A DNA stretch of 64,000 nucleotides from the NCBI RefSeq assembly GCF_900188455.1, contig NZ_FZOL01000027.1, forward strand, positions 1 to 64,000. The letters are read 5' to 3'. This document shows, piece by piece, positions 38,557-46,286 of this stretch; the first letter of the stretch is position 1, and the number at the start of each line of letters is the position of its first letter. The stretch is from Pseudomonas japonica (GTDB taxonomy: Bacteria; Pseudomonadota; Gammaproteobacteria; Pseudomonadales; Pseudomonadaceae). The translations under genes were made by a program, and so were the position numbers. The notes beneath the pieces were generated by a model, which worked only from the letters and a program-made list of their open reading frames with translations, had not been told where the DNA came from and did no database searches.

Positions 38557-39063
38557 TCACACCGATACGCTGTCCTGTTCCTGTCTGGCGAGATCCCCGG
38601 GCACCCCGCCGCCCGCGCCCAGGCGGCGGATCGTCGACTTGGGCAAGGTCGGGGCATCGGCCAGCACCGCATCCAGGCGCTTGCGCAGGTCGGTCACCAC
38701 GGCGCCGAGGCTGCCGTCCTGCTTGCCACTGGCCAGTTCCTCCTGGATTTCCCGGGCCATGGCGCCGAGCTTCTCCGCCGCGTCCTGATGCGCCGCGGCG
38801 CGGCTGTCGAAGTTGAGGAAGGTCTGCAGCGAGCTCAGCACCAGGGTCAGGATCGAGAACCCGGCGGCCAGGTAGCGCGGCCAGACCAGCTCGGAATTGG
38901 CGATCGAGCTGAACGCGCTGGCGCTGACCACCGCCGACAGCGCCACACAGGGGATGCCCAGCTTCCAGCTGAATTTTTCGAAGTCGCGGGCGCCGACCTC
39001 GTGTTCGATCTGCAGCCGGACGATCATCCGGCGCCACTTTTCCAACAGTTCACTCTGGCTCAT
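38557..39063 (-). CDS. SLATT-like two-TM protein
   Basis: 168 residues: an N-terminal helix, two TM segments (about 30-50 and 60-82), then a helical cytoplasmic tail with LQTFLNFDSRAAAHQDAAEK and a terminal APTLP motif. This is the pattern of SLATT domains (SMODS and SLOG-associating 2TM effectors), known as membrane effectors in nucleotide-signalled conflict systems. No CD-NTase or SLOG gene is visible beside it. It is 60 bases upstream of the 3567-aa gene and has GAGGAG before the ATG, so it belongs to the giant-gene operon. Family assignment is by pattern, and function as a pore is inference. Confidence 0.65.
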   Translation of the reverse strand: MSQSELLEKWRRMIVRLQIEHEVGARDFEKFSWKLGIPCVALSAVVSASAFSSIANSELVWPRYLAAGFSILTLVLSSLQTFLNFDSRAAAHQDAAEKLGAMAREIQEELASGKQDGSLGAVVTDLRKRLDAVLADAPTLPKSTIRRLGAGGGVPGDLARQEQDSVSV

Positions 39064-39178
39064 GGTGTGCTCCTCGACACAGGTCCGGGCAAAGCGGGGT
39101 CACGCGGCCAGCGCAAGCGCGCGGCCGACAGGGCGATCTTCGGGAAGACCGGCTCCGCCTGGGAGCCGGCGCGGTGTT

Positions 39179-39934
39179 TCACGGCAGCGGCGGCGTGCTA
39201 TCGATCCGGCACCCCTCCTGCCCCTGGTACGCCACGCGCAGGACGTGGATCAGGAACCGTCGGGCCTGGAGGACTTCGGCGCGGTACTTGCGATAGCTGG
39301 CGTTACTGACCAGTGCATCGCGGTAGCGCTGGTGCAGGGTCTCCAGCTCGCTCACGGCGACTTCGAGATCGTTCTTCGCAGCGGCGAAGTCGGCTCCTGC
39401 CTCGGACAGCGTTTCGGCAACCCGGGCCGCGGCCTCCAGCGCGCGCTTGGCGGACTCGGCGGGCGTCTTGGGTTTGCTGGCGTCGAGAAAGTCGGTGAAC
39501 AGGCCGATGCGATTTTCAGTGAAGGCCAGCGCGACTTGTGCCCGCTCGGTGTCCGACTTTGCGTCGTACAACTGAATCCCGAAGTTCACCGATCCGACCA
39601 CGACCTTCACGCCATAGGCGGAGCCGATGCACACGGGATTCCTGCTCATGACGCAGGTTTCCACGGCGATATCGACGACCGCATCGATCGCTTCCAGCGC
39701 CAGTGTCCTGCTTGCCTGGGCCAGGGCCTGCTCCTTCTTCTTCCTGGCGGCCTCGCGACGGTCCAGGGCAGCGAAAATCAGAATGGTCTCGGATTCCAGC
39801 GCCTTCTCGCTCATTGTCGCGGTCAGGGAGATCTGGTCTTGCAGGTAGGCCTCGAACTGCGCCAGCTCAGCGCAATTGGCCACGCTCGGGTTGGCGATCA
39901 GGGTGTTGATTCGCGACTTGCATTGATAGGGCAT
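39179..39934 (-). CDS. Helical hypothetical protein, first gene of giant-gene operon
   Basis: 251 residues from the ATG at 39934, which has GAGGAG upstream. An upstream in-frame extension lacks a ribosome site. Not recognised. It is mainly helical, with a charged stretch (DRREAARKKKEQALAQ) near 55-75, a hydrophobic hairpin (IGSAYGVKVVVGSVNFGI) near 100-120 that could insert in a membrane, and a long heptad-like helix near 160-215. It starts the four-gene leftward operon and faces the SDR gene across a 395-base intergenic region. Confidence 0.75.
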   Translation of the reverse strand: MPYQCKSRINTLIANPSVANCAELAQFEAYLQDQISLTATMSEKALESETILIFAALDRREAARKKKEQALAQASRTLALEAIDAVVDIAVETCVMSRNPVCIGSAYGVKVVVGSVNFGIQLYDAKSDTERAQVALAFTENRIGLFTDFLDASKPKTPAESAKRALEAAARVAETLSEAGADFAAAKNDLEVAVSELETLHQRYRDALVSNASYRKYRAEVLQARRFLIHVLRVAYQGQEGCRIDSTPPLP

Positions 39935-40329
39935 GGTGACTCCTCGGGAAAAAAGCGGCGTCTGCACGTCCGCCAACATCCGCGGCGAACGGTGTTTCCC
40001 CTAAGGCATTACTGGGGTTGGCTTGAATGACTGTAGCCAGCCCATGGAAAATCGCCCGGCTTTTTCATAGCCATTTGCCTTTATCGATTCGGCGTTGCCG
40101 TGGGGCTGTTCCGGGGCAGCACGACACCCTTCCAGCACCCTCAAAACAGGCACCTGCCTCGCCCAAACCAACTGTCATGGTCGCGCAACCATACAGTTTG
40201 GCGCCCATCCCCCCGCGCTGTACCGGTACATCCCCCCCTGCCCTTCTTAATCTGCAGCTGTTCATCAGGCACGGACGCTTCGAAAAACTGCGATTCCCCC
40301 TTCCAACAGTGCAATGAAAGGAGCAGCAA
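39935..40329. other. Divergent intergenic region
   Basis: 395 bases between the leftward giant-gene operon and the rightward biosynthetic operon. No gene seen. It must contain both promoters, but no clear -35/-10 pair could be assigned with confidence. It holds the 34-base dyad at 40168-40201 and the AAAGGAG ribosome site of the SDR gene. Confidence 0.6.
40168..40201. promoter_or_regulatory. Large dyad upstream of biosynthetic operon
   Basis: CCAACTGTCATGGT-N6-ACCATACAGTTTGG: the arms pair over 12 of 13 positions with one compensating single-base shift, centred on CGCG about 145 bases before the SDR start. A plausible operator, perhaps for the cluster's MocR regulator, but no known consensus was matched. 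Confidence 0.5.
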
Positions 40330-41070
40330 TTGAGAACTGATGAAACGGTCGTCGTCACCGGGGTGACGTCTGGCATTGGCCTGGCTTGCGCCAGAATGCT
40401 GATGAAGCAAGGACGCAACGTTATCGGAATCGGACGTCGAAAAGAGCGCCTGGATAATCTGGCCGATGAATTCCACGGCCGATTCCATGCATTGAACTGC
40501 GATGTTCGCGACAGTCAGTCACTGAATAGCGCATTCAATGAGTTGCCCGACGAATTCGCCGATATCGGCAAACTCGTCAATGCCGCGGGTCTGTTGCAGG
40601 GCCAGGGAAGTTTGCTGGATATCACCGACGAACATATATCCACGATGCTCGACACCAATATCCACGGCCTGATCAACGTGACCCGCGCGGTACTGCCGAA
40701 ACTGATCGAAAGTGGCCGTGGCCATGTGGTCAACCTGAGTTCCATCGGTGCCCATGTGCACTACAAGGGCGGCCATGTCTACGCCGCCTCCAAGGCCTTC
40801 GTCGAGCACTTCGGGCGCTGCCTGCGCACCGAGCTGGTCGGCAGCCGGGTCCGCCTGACCAGCATCGCGCCGGGCAAGACACGCTCGGAGTTCGCCCTGG
40901 TGCAGTGCGATGGCGACCAGGCCCGGGCCGACCGCGTGTACAGCAGCCTGACCCCGCTGGAGCCGGAAGACGTGGCCAACGCGGTGCTCTGGGCACTGCA
41001 GCAGCCGGACCACGTGAACATCAACCTTATCGAACTAACGCCTGCTGACCAGGAACTTTCGTACCGGTGA
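40330..41070 (+). CDS. Short-chain dehydrogenase/reductase
   Basis: Classical SDR of 246 residues, NAD(P)-dependent oxidation or reduction of an alcohol/carbonyl. It has TGVTSGIG for cofactor binding, NAAG, catalytic Ser in NLSSIG and YAASK. Arg residues after the second strand (GIGRRKER) favour NADP. The start is TTG at 40330 with AAAGGAG six bases upstream. First gene of a rightward operon with four downstream genes. Related to the YdfG type, which reduces beta-hydroxy acids such as serine and threonine analogues. Substrate unknown, but an amino-acid-like intermediate would fit the cluster. Confidence 0.9.
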   Translation: MRTDETVVVTGVTSGIGLACARMLMKQGRNVIGIGRRKERLDNLADEFHGRFHALNCDVRDSQSLNSAFNELPDEFADIGKLVNAAGLLQGQGSLLDITDEHISTMLDTNIHGLINVTRAVLPKLIESGRGHVVNLSSIGAHVHYKGGHVYAASKAFVEHFGRCLRTELVGSRVRLTSIAPGKTRSEFALVQCDGDQARADRVYSSLTPLEPEDVANAVLWALQQPDHVNINLIELTPADQELSYR

Positions 41071-41074
41071 CTCC

Positions 41075-42274
41075 ATGAGCCAATCTCTCGCGAAGTATTA
41101 CGTCAGAAACAAACTTACCCATAAGTTGATCAGCAAGCGTGTGTTGTCGCCGATTTCCCTGGCGCAACAACCGCCGGCCGACCTGGTCAAGGCACTCTGT
41201 ATCGAAGAGGAAGTTTCCCGGCTGTCGGCGGTCTACAGCAACTTCCAGCAGGCCGATGATGAGCGCACCGGTTTGCCGCGGTATATGCCGTTCTATCGTT
41301 TCATCCAGTCGAAGTTCCCTGGCTTCCAATGGCAAGTGCGTAACAGCGACGGCAAGAAGACCCTGATTCTCGACAAGCCGTTCATCAACCAGAGCCGGCC
41401 CTCGCTGCTCAACCTGCTGCTCTGCGCGGTCAACGACAATATCGTCACCACACCGGCGCTGAAAGTCCGCTACCCGGCCATGGCGCCCCTGCCGGACGCC
41501 CTGGTGATCGACCTGGAGCAGGCCTTCGAGCGGCTGTCGTTCAGCAACTCGGCGCCGCACTTCATGACGCGCTTCGCCGAAACCCTGGTCAAGGGCCTGG
41601 CCGGGGAGCCCATCACCCTGGTCTCGCCGGTCTGCCCGGACTACGGCTACGAGAGCAAGAACGGCCGGCTGCGCTACACCTTCGACCACCTCGGCGAAGG
41701 CATCGGTCTGGTAGCCGGGCGCGTGGTCAAGACCCTGCCCGCCCTGCAGGCGGTGCTGCGCAAGCATGGCATCGATGCGCGCATCGCCATCGGTGCCGGC
41801 GACTTCGAAGGCTTCGACGAATCGACCCTGAACCGCCTCAAGGAAACCCGCGAAGGCTTCGCCCGCAAGCTGCGCATCAGCCAGGGCAAGATCCTCGACA
41901 TCCTCGGCGCGCGGACCGAATCGATCATGATCGCCGAGGCCGCCGGTGGCGAAGCGCAGTGGCGCGTGCTCACCGCCGACGCCGAACGGCGCCTGGCCAG
42001 CCGCGACAACGGCTGCATCGTCGACAGCGACCTCGATTACGCGGCGATCTTCAATGCCCGCCTGCCGCTGTACCAGGCCTGGCACCAGCACCGCAGCAAC
42101 GAGGAGCTGATGCACATCCTCTACGCCCAGGGTGCCGAGTACGCCGCCATCGGCCAGGTCTTCGCCCGGCAGTGGCAGAACCCGATCGTCATCGGCGCCG
42201 ACCACAACCGCATGCAGCCGTTCTACTGGCTGTACAGCGATATCCCGGTCCTCTACCTGACGCGGGTGTACTGA
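41075..42274 (+). CDS. Hypothetical protein, biosynthetic cluster
   Basis: 399 residues, not recognised. It appears soluble and mixed alpha/beta, with motifs TLVSPVCPDYGYE, a GDFEGFDE acidic segment and an ARTESIMIAEAAGG loop that could bind a nucleotide or metal. It starts 4 bases after the SDR stop and its stop overlaps the next ATG (TGATG), indicating tight coupling. Position suggests a central, possibly scaffold-forming, biosynthetic enzyme. Confidence 0.8.
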   Translation: MSQSLAKYYVRNKLTHKLISKRVLSPISLAQQPPADLVKALCIEEEVSRLSAVYSNFQQADDERTGLPRYMPFYRFIQSKFPGFQWQVRNSDGKKTLILDKPFINQSRPSLLNLLLCAVNDNIVTTPALKVRYPAMAPLPDALVIDLEQAFERLSFSNSAPHFMTRFAETLVKGLAGEPITLVSPVCPDYGYESKNGRLRYTFDHLGEGIGLVAGRVVKTLPALQAVLRKHGIDARIAIGAGDFEGFDESTLNRLKETREGFARKLRISQGKILDILGARTESIMIAEAAGGEAQWRVLTADAERRLASRDNGCIVDSDLDYAAIFNARLPLYQAWHQHRSNEELMHILYAQGAEYAAIGQVFARQWQNPIVIGADHNRMQPFYWLYSDIPVLYLTRVY

Positions 42275-43512
42275 TGAGCCCGGTACAAGGCGCGAAACAG
42301 CGCACTCACTACTGCCAGTACGGCCCCCGCGGCAACGTCCGCGCCAGCTACGCCCATCTGCCGTTCCAGCCGCTGTGGACCTGGCTGACCGGCAAGGGCC
42401 TGGCGCAGCCGGCCGAGGACCTGAAAGCACGGATGGAGCAGACCGGCGAGGCGTTCCTGCGGGTTCACCTGCTGTTCACCTGGGCCTGCATGATCGGCCT
42501 GGTGCTGCTCGGCCAGGCGGTGCTGGACGGGGCCTTCCATCCGTTGCTGGCGCTGCTGCTGGTGCTCGGTGCCTGGGTGCTGATGGTCAACCGCCTGCGC
42601 AGCATGCAGGCGACCTTCCACTACCTGACCCATGGCGCGGTGCTCAAGGACAAGGCGCGCGCCCAGCGTTACGCGCGTTTCTTCCTGACCACGCCGCTGC
42701 TCTACCAGGACTGGGACACCTACAACCAGAGCCACGTGCGCGAGCATCACAACATCCATGTGCTGTGCACCGACATCGACCCGGACCAGCGCTTCATCGA
42801 AGCGCAGGGCTTTGCCCCGGGCATGTCGGAACTGGCGTACTGGTGGCGGGTGATCGCCACGCCGTTCCGCCCGACCTACCTGCTGCGCCAGTGGCGCGCC
42901 ACGCTGAACGACAGCTTCGTGCGCCCGCCACGCCATGAAGTGCTGTTCCGCCTGGCGTTCTGGGGCGTGCTGCTGGCCGTGCTGTGGGCCACCGGGACCC
43001 TGGCGGCCTTCGGCCTGATCTACCTGATCCCGCGGGCCGTGCTGTTCGAGCACTCGATGTGGCTGCAGCTGTTCACCGAACACCTGTGGTTCTACCAGCG
43101 CGAAGCCGGGCGTGGCGACAAGCCGCATTACGGCCGCCTGACCTGGGGCCGCTTCCAGGGCCGCACGCCGCCCACCGGCGGGACCGTCGCCTGGGCCGGC
43201 TGGCTGCTCAAGGGCCTGCTGCTGGACGTACCGGTGCGCCTGTACGTGTATCCGCAGGACCTGCCCAACCACGACGCCCACCATCGCCGCCCCAACGTGC
43301 ATTACCGGCATATCGCCCACTACCGCGCCAGCGTCGAGGAGCAACCGTCGAGCTACGGCCCGTTTCTCGAAGTCTGGGGCTTCATGGCCGGCCTGTACCT
43401 GATTCGCGACCACCTCTGCCGCGGCGTGCGCGAGCCCTTCGGGCCGCTGCAGGCGACCGCCATCGACCTGAACGACCACCTGTATTCCACGCCCAGTTCT
43501 CAAGGAGCCTGA
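42274..43512 (+). CDS. Membrane fatty-acid-desaturase-like oxygenase
   Basis: 412 residues of the membrane FA_desaturase superfamily: non-haem di-iron enzymes that desaturate or hydroxylate. Three histidine boxes are visible: HYLTH, HVREHHNIH and HDAHHRR. Hydrophobic segments near 65-100 and 225-265 anchor it in the inner membrane. In a compact cluster with a 2OG oxygenase and exporter it more likely acts on a small metabolite than on membrane lipid, but this is inference. The start overlaps the previous stop. Confidence 0.85.
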   Translation: MSPVQGAKQRTHYCQYGPRGNVRASYAHLPFQPLWTWLTGKGLAQPAEDLKARMEQTGEAFLRVHLLFTWACMIGLVLLGQAVLDGAFHPLLALLLVLGAWVLMVNRLRSMQATFHYLTHGAVLKDKARAQRYARFFLTTPLLYQDWDTYNQSHVREHHNIHVLCTDIDPDQRFIEAQGFAPGMSELAYWWRVIATPFRPTYLLRQWRATLNDSFVRPPRHEVLFRLAFWGVLLAVLWATGTLAAFGLIYLIPRAVLFEHSMWLQLFTEHLWFYQREAGRGDKPHYGRLTWGRFQGRTPPTGGTVAWAGWLLKGLLLDVPVRLYVYPQDLPNHDAHHRRPNVHYRHIAHYRASVEEQPSSYGPFLEVWGFMAGLYLIRDHLCRGVREPFGPLQATAIDLNDHLYSTPSSQGA

Positions 43513-43514
43513 TC

Positions 43515-44138
43515 ATGCAAGAGACCATTCAAACGGCAAGCCAGCAACTGAACAGCAGCGCCTATGCGGCCCTCGACGCCGCCCAGCTGTTCTCCCGGGA
43601 AGAGCTGGCGTACATGGAAGAAGCCTGCCAGGTGATCCCCAAGACCATCATCGAGATCGGTGACGTGGGCGAACAGAACTTCCTCTCGGTGGGCCGCTTC
43701 ATGGAAGACCAGAAAGGCCAGTTGCCGGTGTACCGCAACGACCCGTGGGGCAAGAAAGTGGTGGAGATCCTCTCCTCCGGCAAGAGCCGCGAGTTCTTCA
43801 ACGGGATCATGGGCGGCGAGTGCTACATCCGCCGTTGCCAGGCCAACCAGCTGGAGACCGGCAACTTCATCGGCAAGCACATCGACACCTACAGCAACCT
43901 GGAATACCGCTACTCGGTGGTCATCCAGTTCGGCAAGGAGTACGGCGGCGGCGAGTTCTTCGTCGACTACGAAGGCAAGGAAAGCCTGCTCAAGACCGGC
44001 TACGCCGACGTGCTGATCAATCGCTGCGAGATTCCCCACGGTGTGCGCAAGGTGGAAAGCGGTACGCGCACGTCCCTGGTGTTCTTCCTCAGCAAGAGCC
44101 CGCTGGACAAACCGAACCTGAACAACAAACAGATCTGA
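43515..44138 (+). CDS. Fe(II)/2-oxoglutarate-dependent oxygenase
   Basis: 207 residues with a double-stranded beta-helix and a complete facial triad: His and Asp in GKHIDTYSN and the distal His in CEIPHGVRKV, followed by an Arg for 2OG binding (GTRTSL). AAGGAG precedes the ATG, three bases after the desaturase stop. The arrangement around HxDTxSN is reminiscent of free amino-acid halogenases/hydroxylases of the BesD type. With Asp instead of Gly at the second ligand, hydroxylation is expected. Substrate unknown. Confidence 0.85.
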   Translation: MQETIQTASQQLNSSAYAALDAAQLFSREELAYMEEACQVIPKTIIEIGDVGEQNFLSVGRFMEDQKGQLPVYRNDPWGKKVVEILSSGKSREFFNGIMGGECYIRRCQANQLETGNFIGKHIDTYSNLEYRYSVVIQFGKEYGGGEFFVDYEGKESLLKTGYADVLINRCEIPHGVRKVESGTRTSLVFFLSKSPLDKPNLNNKQI

Positions 44139-44203
44139 CCGGCGTGCGCATCCGCCCATGGAGGGCGGATGCCTTACCGATCTAGCCAGAAGGAACCGTT
44201 GCA

Positions 44204-45103
44204 ATGACGCAAAGTACAGTCGCCAGCTACCAGGACACCAAGAACCAGGACCTGCAGGCCTATTTCCTCGGACTCATCTCGGTCGCGGCGTTCGCCATGA
44301 CCCTGCCGGCGGCGAAGATCCTCGCCGGCGACCTGAGCGCCCTCCAGGTCGGTTTCTTCCGCTCGGTACTGGCGGCGTTCGCGGCCATTCCGTTCTTGAT
44401 CATCGGCCGCGCCAAGCTGCCCAACGGCTCGCAGATCAAGCGCATGCTGCTGACCTCCACCGGCATCGTCTACGGTTTCCCGGTCCTCACCGCGCTGGGC
44501 ATGCAGTACGTCCCGGTCAGCCACGGTGGCGTGGTACTCGCCGCCCTGCCGCTGTCCACCGCGATCTTCGGCACCCTGATCACCGGTACCCGGCCGTCGA
44601 AAGCGTTCTGGGCGGTGTCGAGCCTGGGCTTCCTGACCGTGCTCGCCTACACCGTGGTCAAGTCCGACGTGCAGGACATCTACATCGGTGACCTGGCCCT
44701 GCTCGGCGCCGTGCTGCTGGCGGGCTTCGGCTATGCCCAGGGCGGCGCGCTGTCCAAGGAACTGCCGGGCTGGCAGGTCATGTGCTGGACCCTGGTGGTC
44801 AGCCTGCCGGTGCTGCTGCCGGTGAGCCTGTTCCTCTACGACGGCGAGACCCTCGCCAACCTGCCTGGCCAGGGCGTCGCCGCCCTGCTGTTCCTGGCCC
44901 TGATCAACTCGCTGCTGGGCTTCTTCTCGTGGAACCGCGCCCTCGCCCTGGGCGGTATCCAGCGCATCAGCCAGCTGCAACTGCTGCAACCGTTCTTCAC
45001 CTTCGCCTTCTCGATCTGGCTGATGGGTGAAGCCTGGAACTGGCTGACCCCGGTGGTGTGCGCCGTGGTGATCGTGCTGGTGTGGTTGTCCAAGCGCATC
45101 TGA
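44204..45103 (+). CDS. EamA/DMT-family exporter
   Basis: 299 residues with about ten TM helices arranged as two five-helix EamA repeats. The N-terminal repeat includes ISVAAFAMTLPAAKILAG and the second begins near LLGAVLLAGFGYAQGGAL. DMT proteins export amino acids and small metabolites across the inner membrane. As last gene before a strong terminator in a biosynthetic operon, it probably exports or gives self-resistance to the product. Confidence 0.9.
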   Translation: MTQSTVASYQDTKNQDLQAYFLGLISVAAFAMTLPAAKILAGDLSALQVGFFRSVLAAFAAIPFLIIGRAKLPNGSQIKRMLLTSTGIVYGFPVLTALGMQYVPVSHGGVVLAALPLSTAIFGTLITGTRPSKAFWAVSSLGFLTVLAYTVVKSDVQDIYIGDLALLGAVLLAGFGYAQGGALSKELPGWQVMCWTLVVSLPVLLPVSLFLYDGETLANLPGQGVAALLFLALINSLLGFFSWNRALALGGIQRISQLQLLQPFFTFAFSIWLMGEAWNWLTPVVCAVVIVLVWLSKRI

Positions 45104-45108
45104 ACACC

Positions 45109-45139
45109 GCGCGCGTCGGCTCGCCGGCGCGCGCTTTTT
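45109..45139 (+). terminator. Rho-independent terminator after exporter
   Basis: A GCGCGCG...GGCGCGCGC stem followed by TTTTT, six bases after the exporter stop. It marks the end of the SDR-exporter operon. Confidence 0.85.
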
Positions 45140-45167
45140 CATCCCTGTACCCGATGGAATTCATTTG

Positions 45168-45929
45168 ATGAGTGCTCCGAGTTTTTTCCGCCCCGGCAGC
45201 GAACCACCAGAGCCACCCCTACCGTGCCTCGTCAACCACGCCGAGGGCGTGGTCGGTCTGCTGGCGCTCAAGACGGGCGAGCGGGTGCTGGATATCGGCT
45301 GCGGCGATGGCCGTCTGAGTGCGCACCTGGCCAGCCAGGGCGCCGAGGTGGTGGGCTTCGATGTCAGTCCGGAACGGGTGCTGGCCGCCCGCTCGCGAGG
45401 GCTGGAGGTCAAGCGCGGCAACGCCGAGGAGCTGTATTTTCATCAGGAATTCGATGCCGTGTTCAGCCATGACGCACTGAACGAAATGCACCAGGCCGAG
45501 CTGGTCGCCGGCGGCGCCTTCATGGCCCTCAAGCCGGGTGGCCGCTTCGTCGGCGAGTTCGCCGGCCGCGCCCACGGCGCGCTGATCCGCCAGGCCCTGC
45601 GCGGTGCCCTGGAACGTCGCTCGATCGACTCGCGCGGCATGGACCACGACTACCTGCCCAGCGCCCACCAGTACCAGCGGGTCCTGGAACAGGTCGGCTT
45701 CCATGTCAGCTACATCAGCTGGTTCGAGCGACCGATGGCACTGGACCGGCCCTTCGGCGAATGGCTCGAACAGCACTACAGCCCTTACCTGAGCGCGGTG
45801 CCGGCAGCACTGCGCCAGGCGTTCGTGGAAGAAGTCAGCGAAGAACTGGTCGGCGACCTGCTCGATTGCTGCGGGCGCTGGACAGTGGATGCGACCCGGT
45901 TGCGGTTTCGCGCGCTGCGCAAGGCGTGA
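45168..45929 (+). CDS. Class I SAM-dependent methyltransferase
   Basis: About 253 residues with motif I VLDIGCGDGRLSAHLA, an acidic FDVS at the end of strand 2, and FDAVFSHDALNEM as motif III/IV. It resembles the UbiE/Trans-aconitate type acting on small molecules. ATG 45168 is preferred over the adjacent in-frame TTG. It lies after the terminator of the biosynthetic operon but in the same direction, so it may have its own promoter or read-through. Role in the cluster is inferred from proximity. Confidence 0.88.
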   Translation: MSAPSFFRPGSEPPEPPLPCLVNHAEGVVGLLALKTGERVLDIGCGDGRLSAHLASQGAEVVGFDVSPERVLAARSRGLEVKRGNAEELYFHQEFDAVFSHDALNEMHQAELVAGGAFMALKPGGRFVGEFAGRAHGALIRQALRGALERRSIDSRGMDHDYLPSAHQYQRVLEQVGFHVSYISWFERPMALDRPFGEWLEQHYSPYLSAVPAALRQAFVEEVSEELVGDLLDCCGRWTVDATRLRFRALRKA

Positions 45930-45932
45930 ACC

Positions 45933-46286
45933 ATGACCCACCTTTCAATCAGTCGAACCAGGATCAACGATATGCCCATGCAAACCAATGGATTGGCGCT
46001 GAAGTCCTTCTATGCCGACACCCGCATCTGGTCCGGCCAGGACGGCAAGCCGCTGTACTGGATCGATGACCTGAGCCTGGCCGTCAATGGTTCGGAGATC
46101 CTCGAAGACAGCTTCATCCCGACCCTGCGCGACAACGACGTAGTGCAGATCCTCAATGGCGTCATCTATTCCTATGAGGACCTGGGCAAGGTCAGCACGC
46201 TGGCGGACTACTTCAAGCGCTGGCAGTTTCGCTGCATAGATGGGCATCGAGGAATTGCCGGAAACGCGGGTCGTTACAGTGACTGA
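45933..46286 (+). CDS. Small hypothetical protein overlapping MocR 3' end
   Basis: Frame of 117 codons (ATG 45933, or ATG 45972 giving 104). It follows the methyltransferase by 3 bases. The middle (SFYADTRIWSGQDGKPLYWI and NDVVQILNGVIYS) looks like genuine protein. The last 24 codons run antisense into the convergent MocR gene and look like an accidental extension, suggesting loss of an original stop or a truncated gene. Not recognised. Confidence 0.55.
   Translation: MTHLSISRTRINDMPMQTNGLALKSFYADTRIWSGQDGKPLYWIDDLSLAVNGSEILEDSFIPTLRDNDVVQILNGVIYSYEDLGKVSTLADYFKRWQFRCIDGHRGIAGNAGRYSD

Noticed and set aside
32320..39309. A 2329-codon open frame on the plus strand
   Set aside because: It is antisense to the 3567-aa gene. 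Its composition (Arg, Gln, Gly and His-rich, no domain) is what a high-GC gene yields in its complementary frame, and it has no ribosome site.
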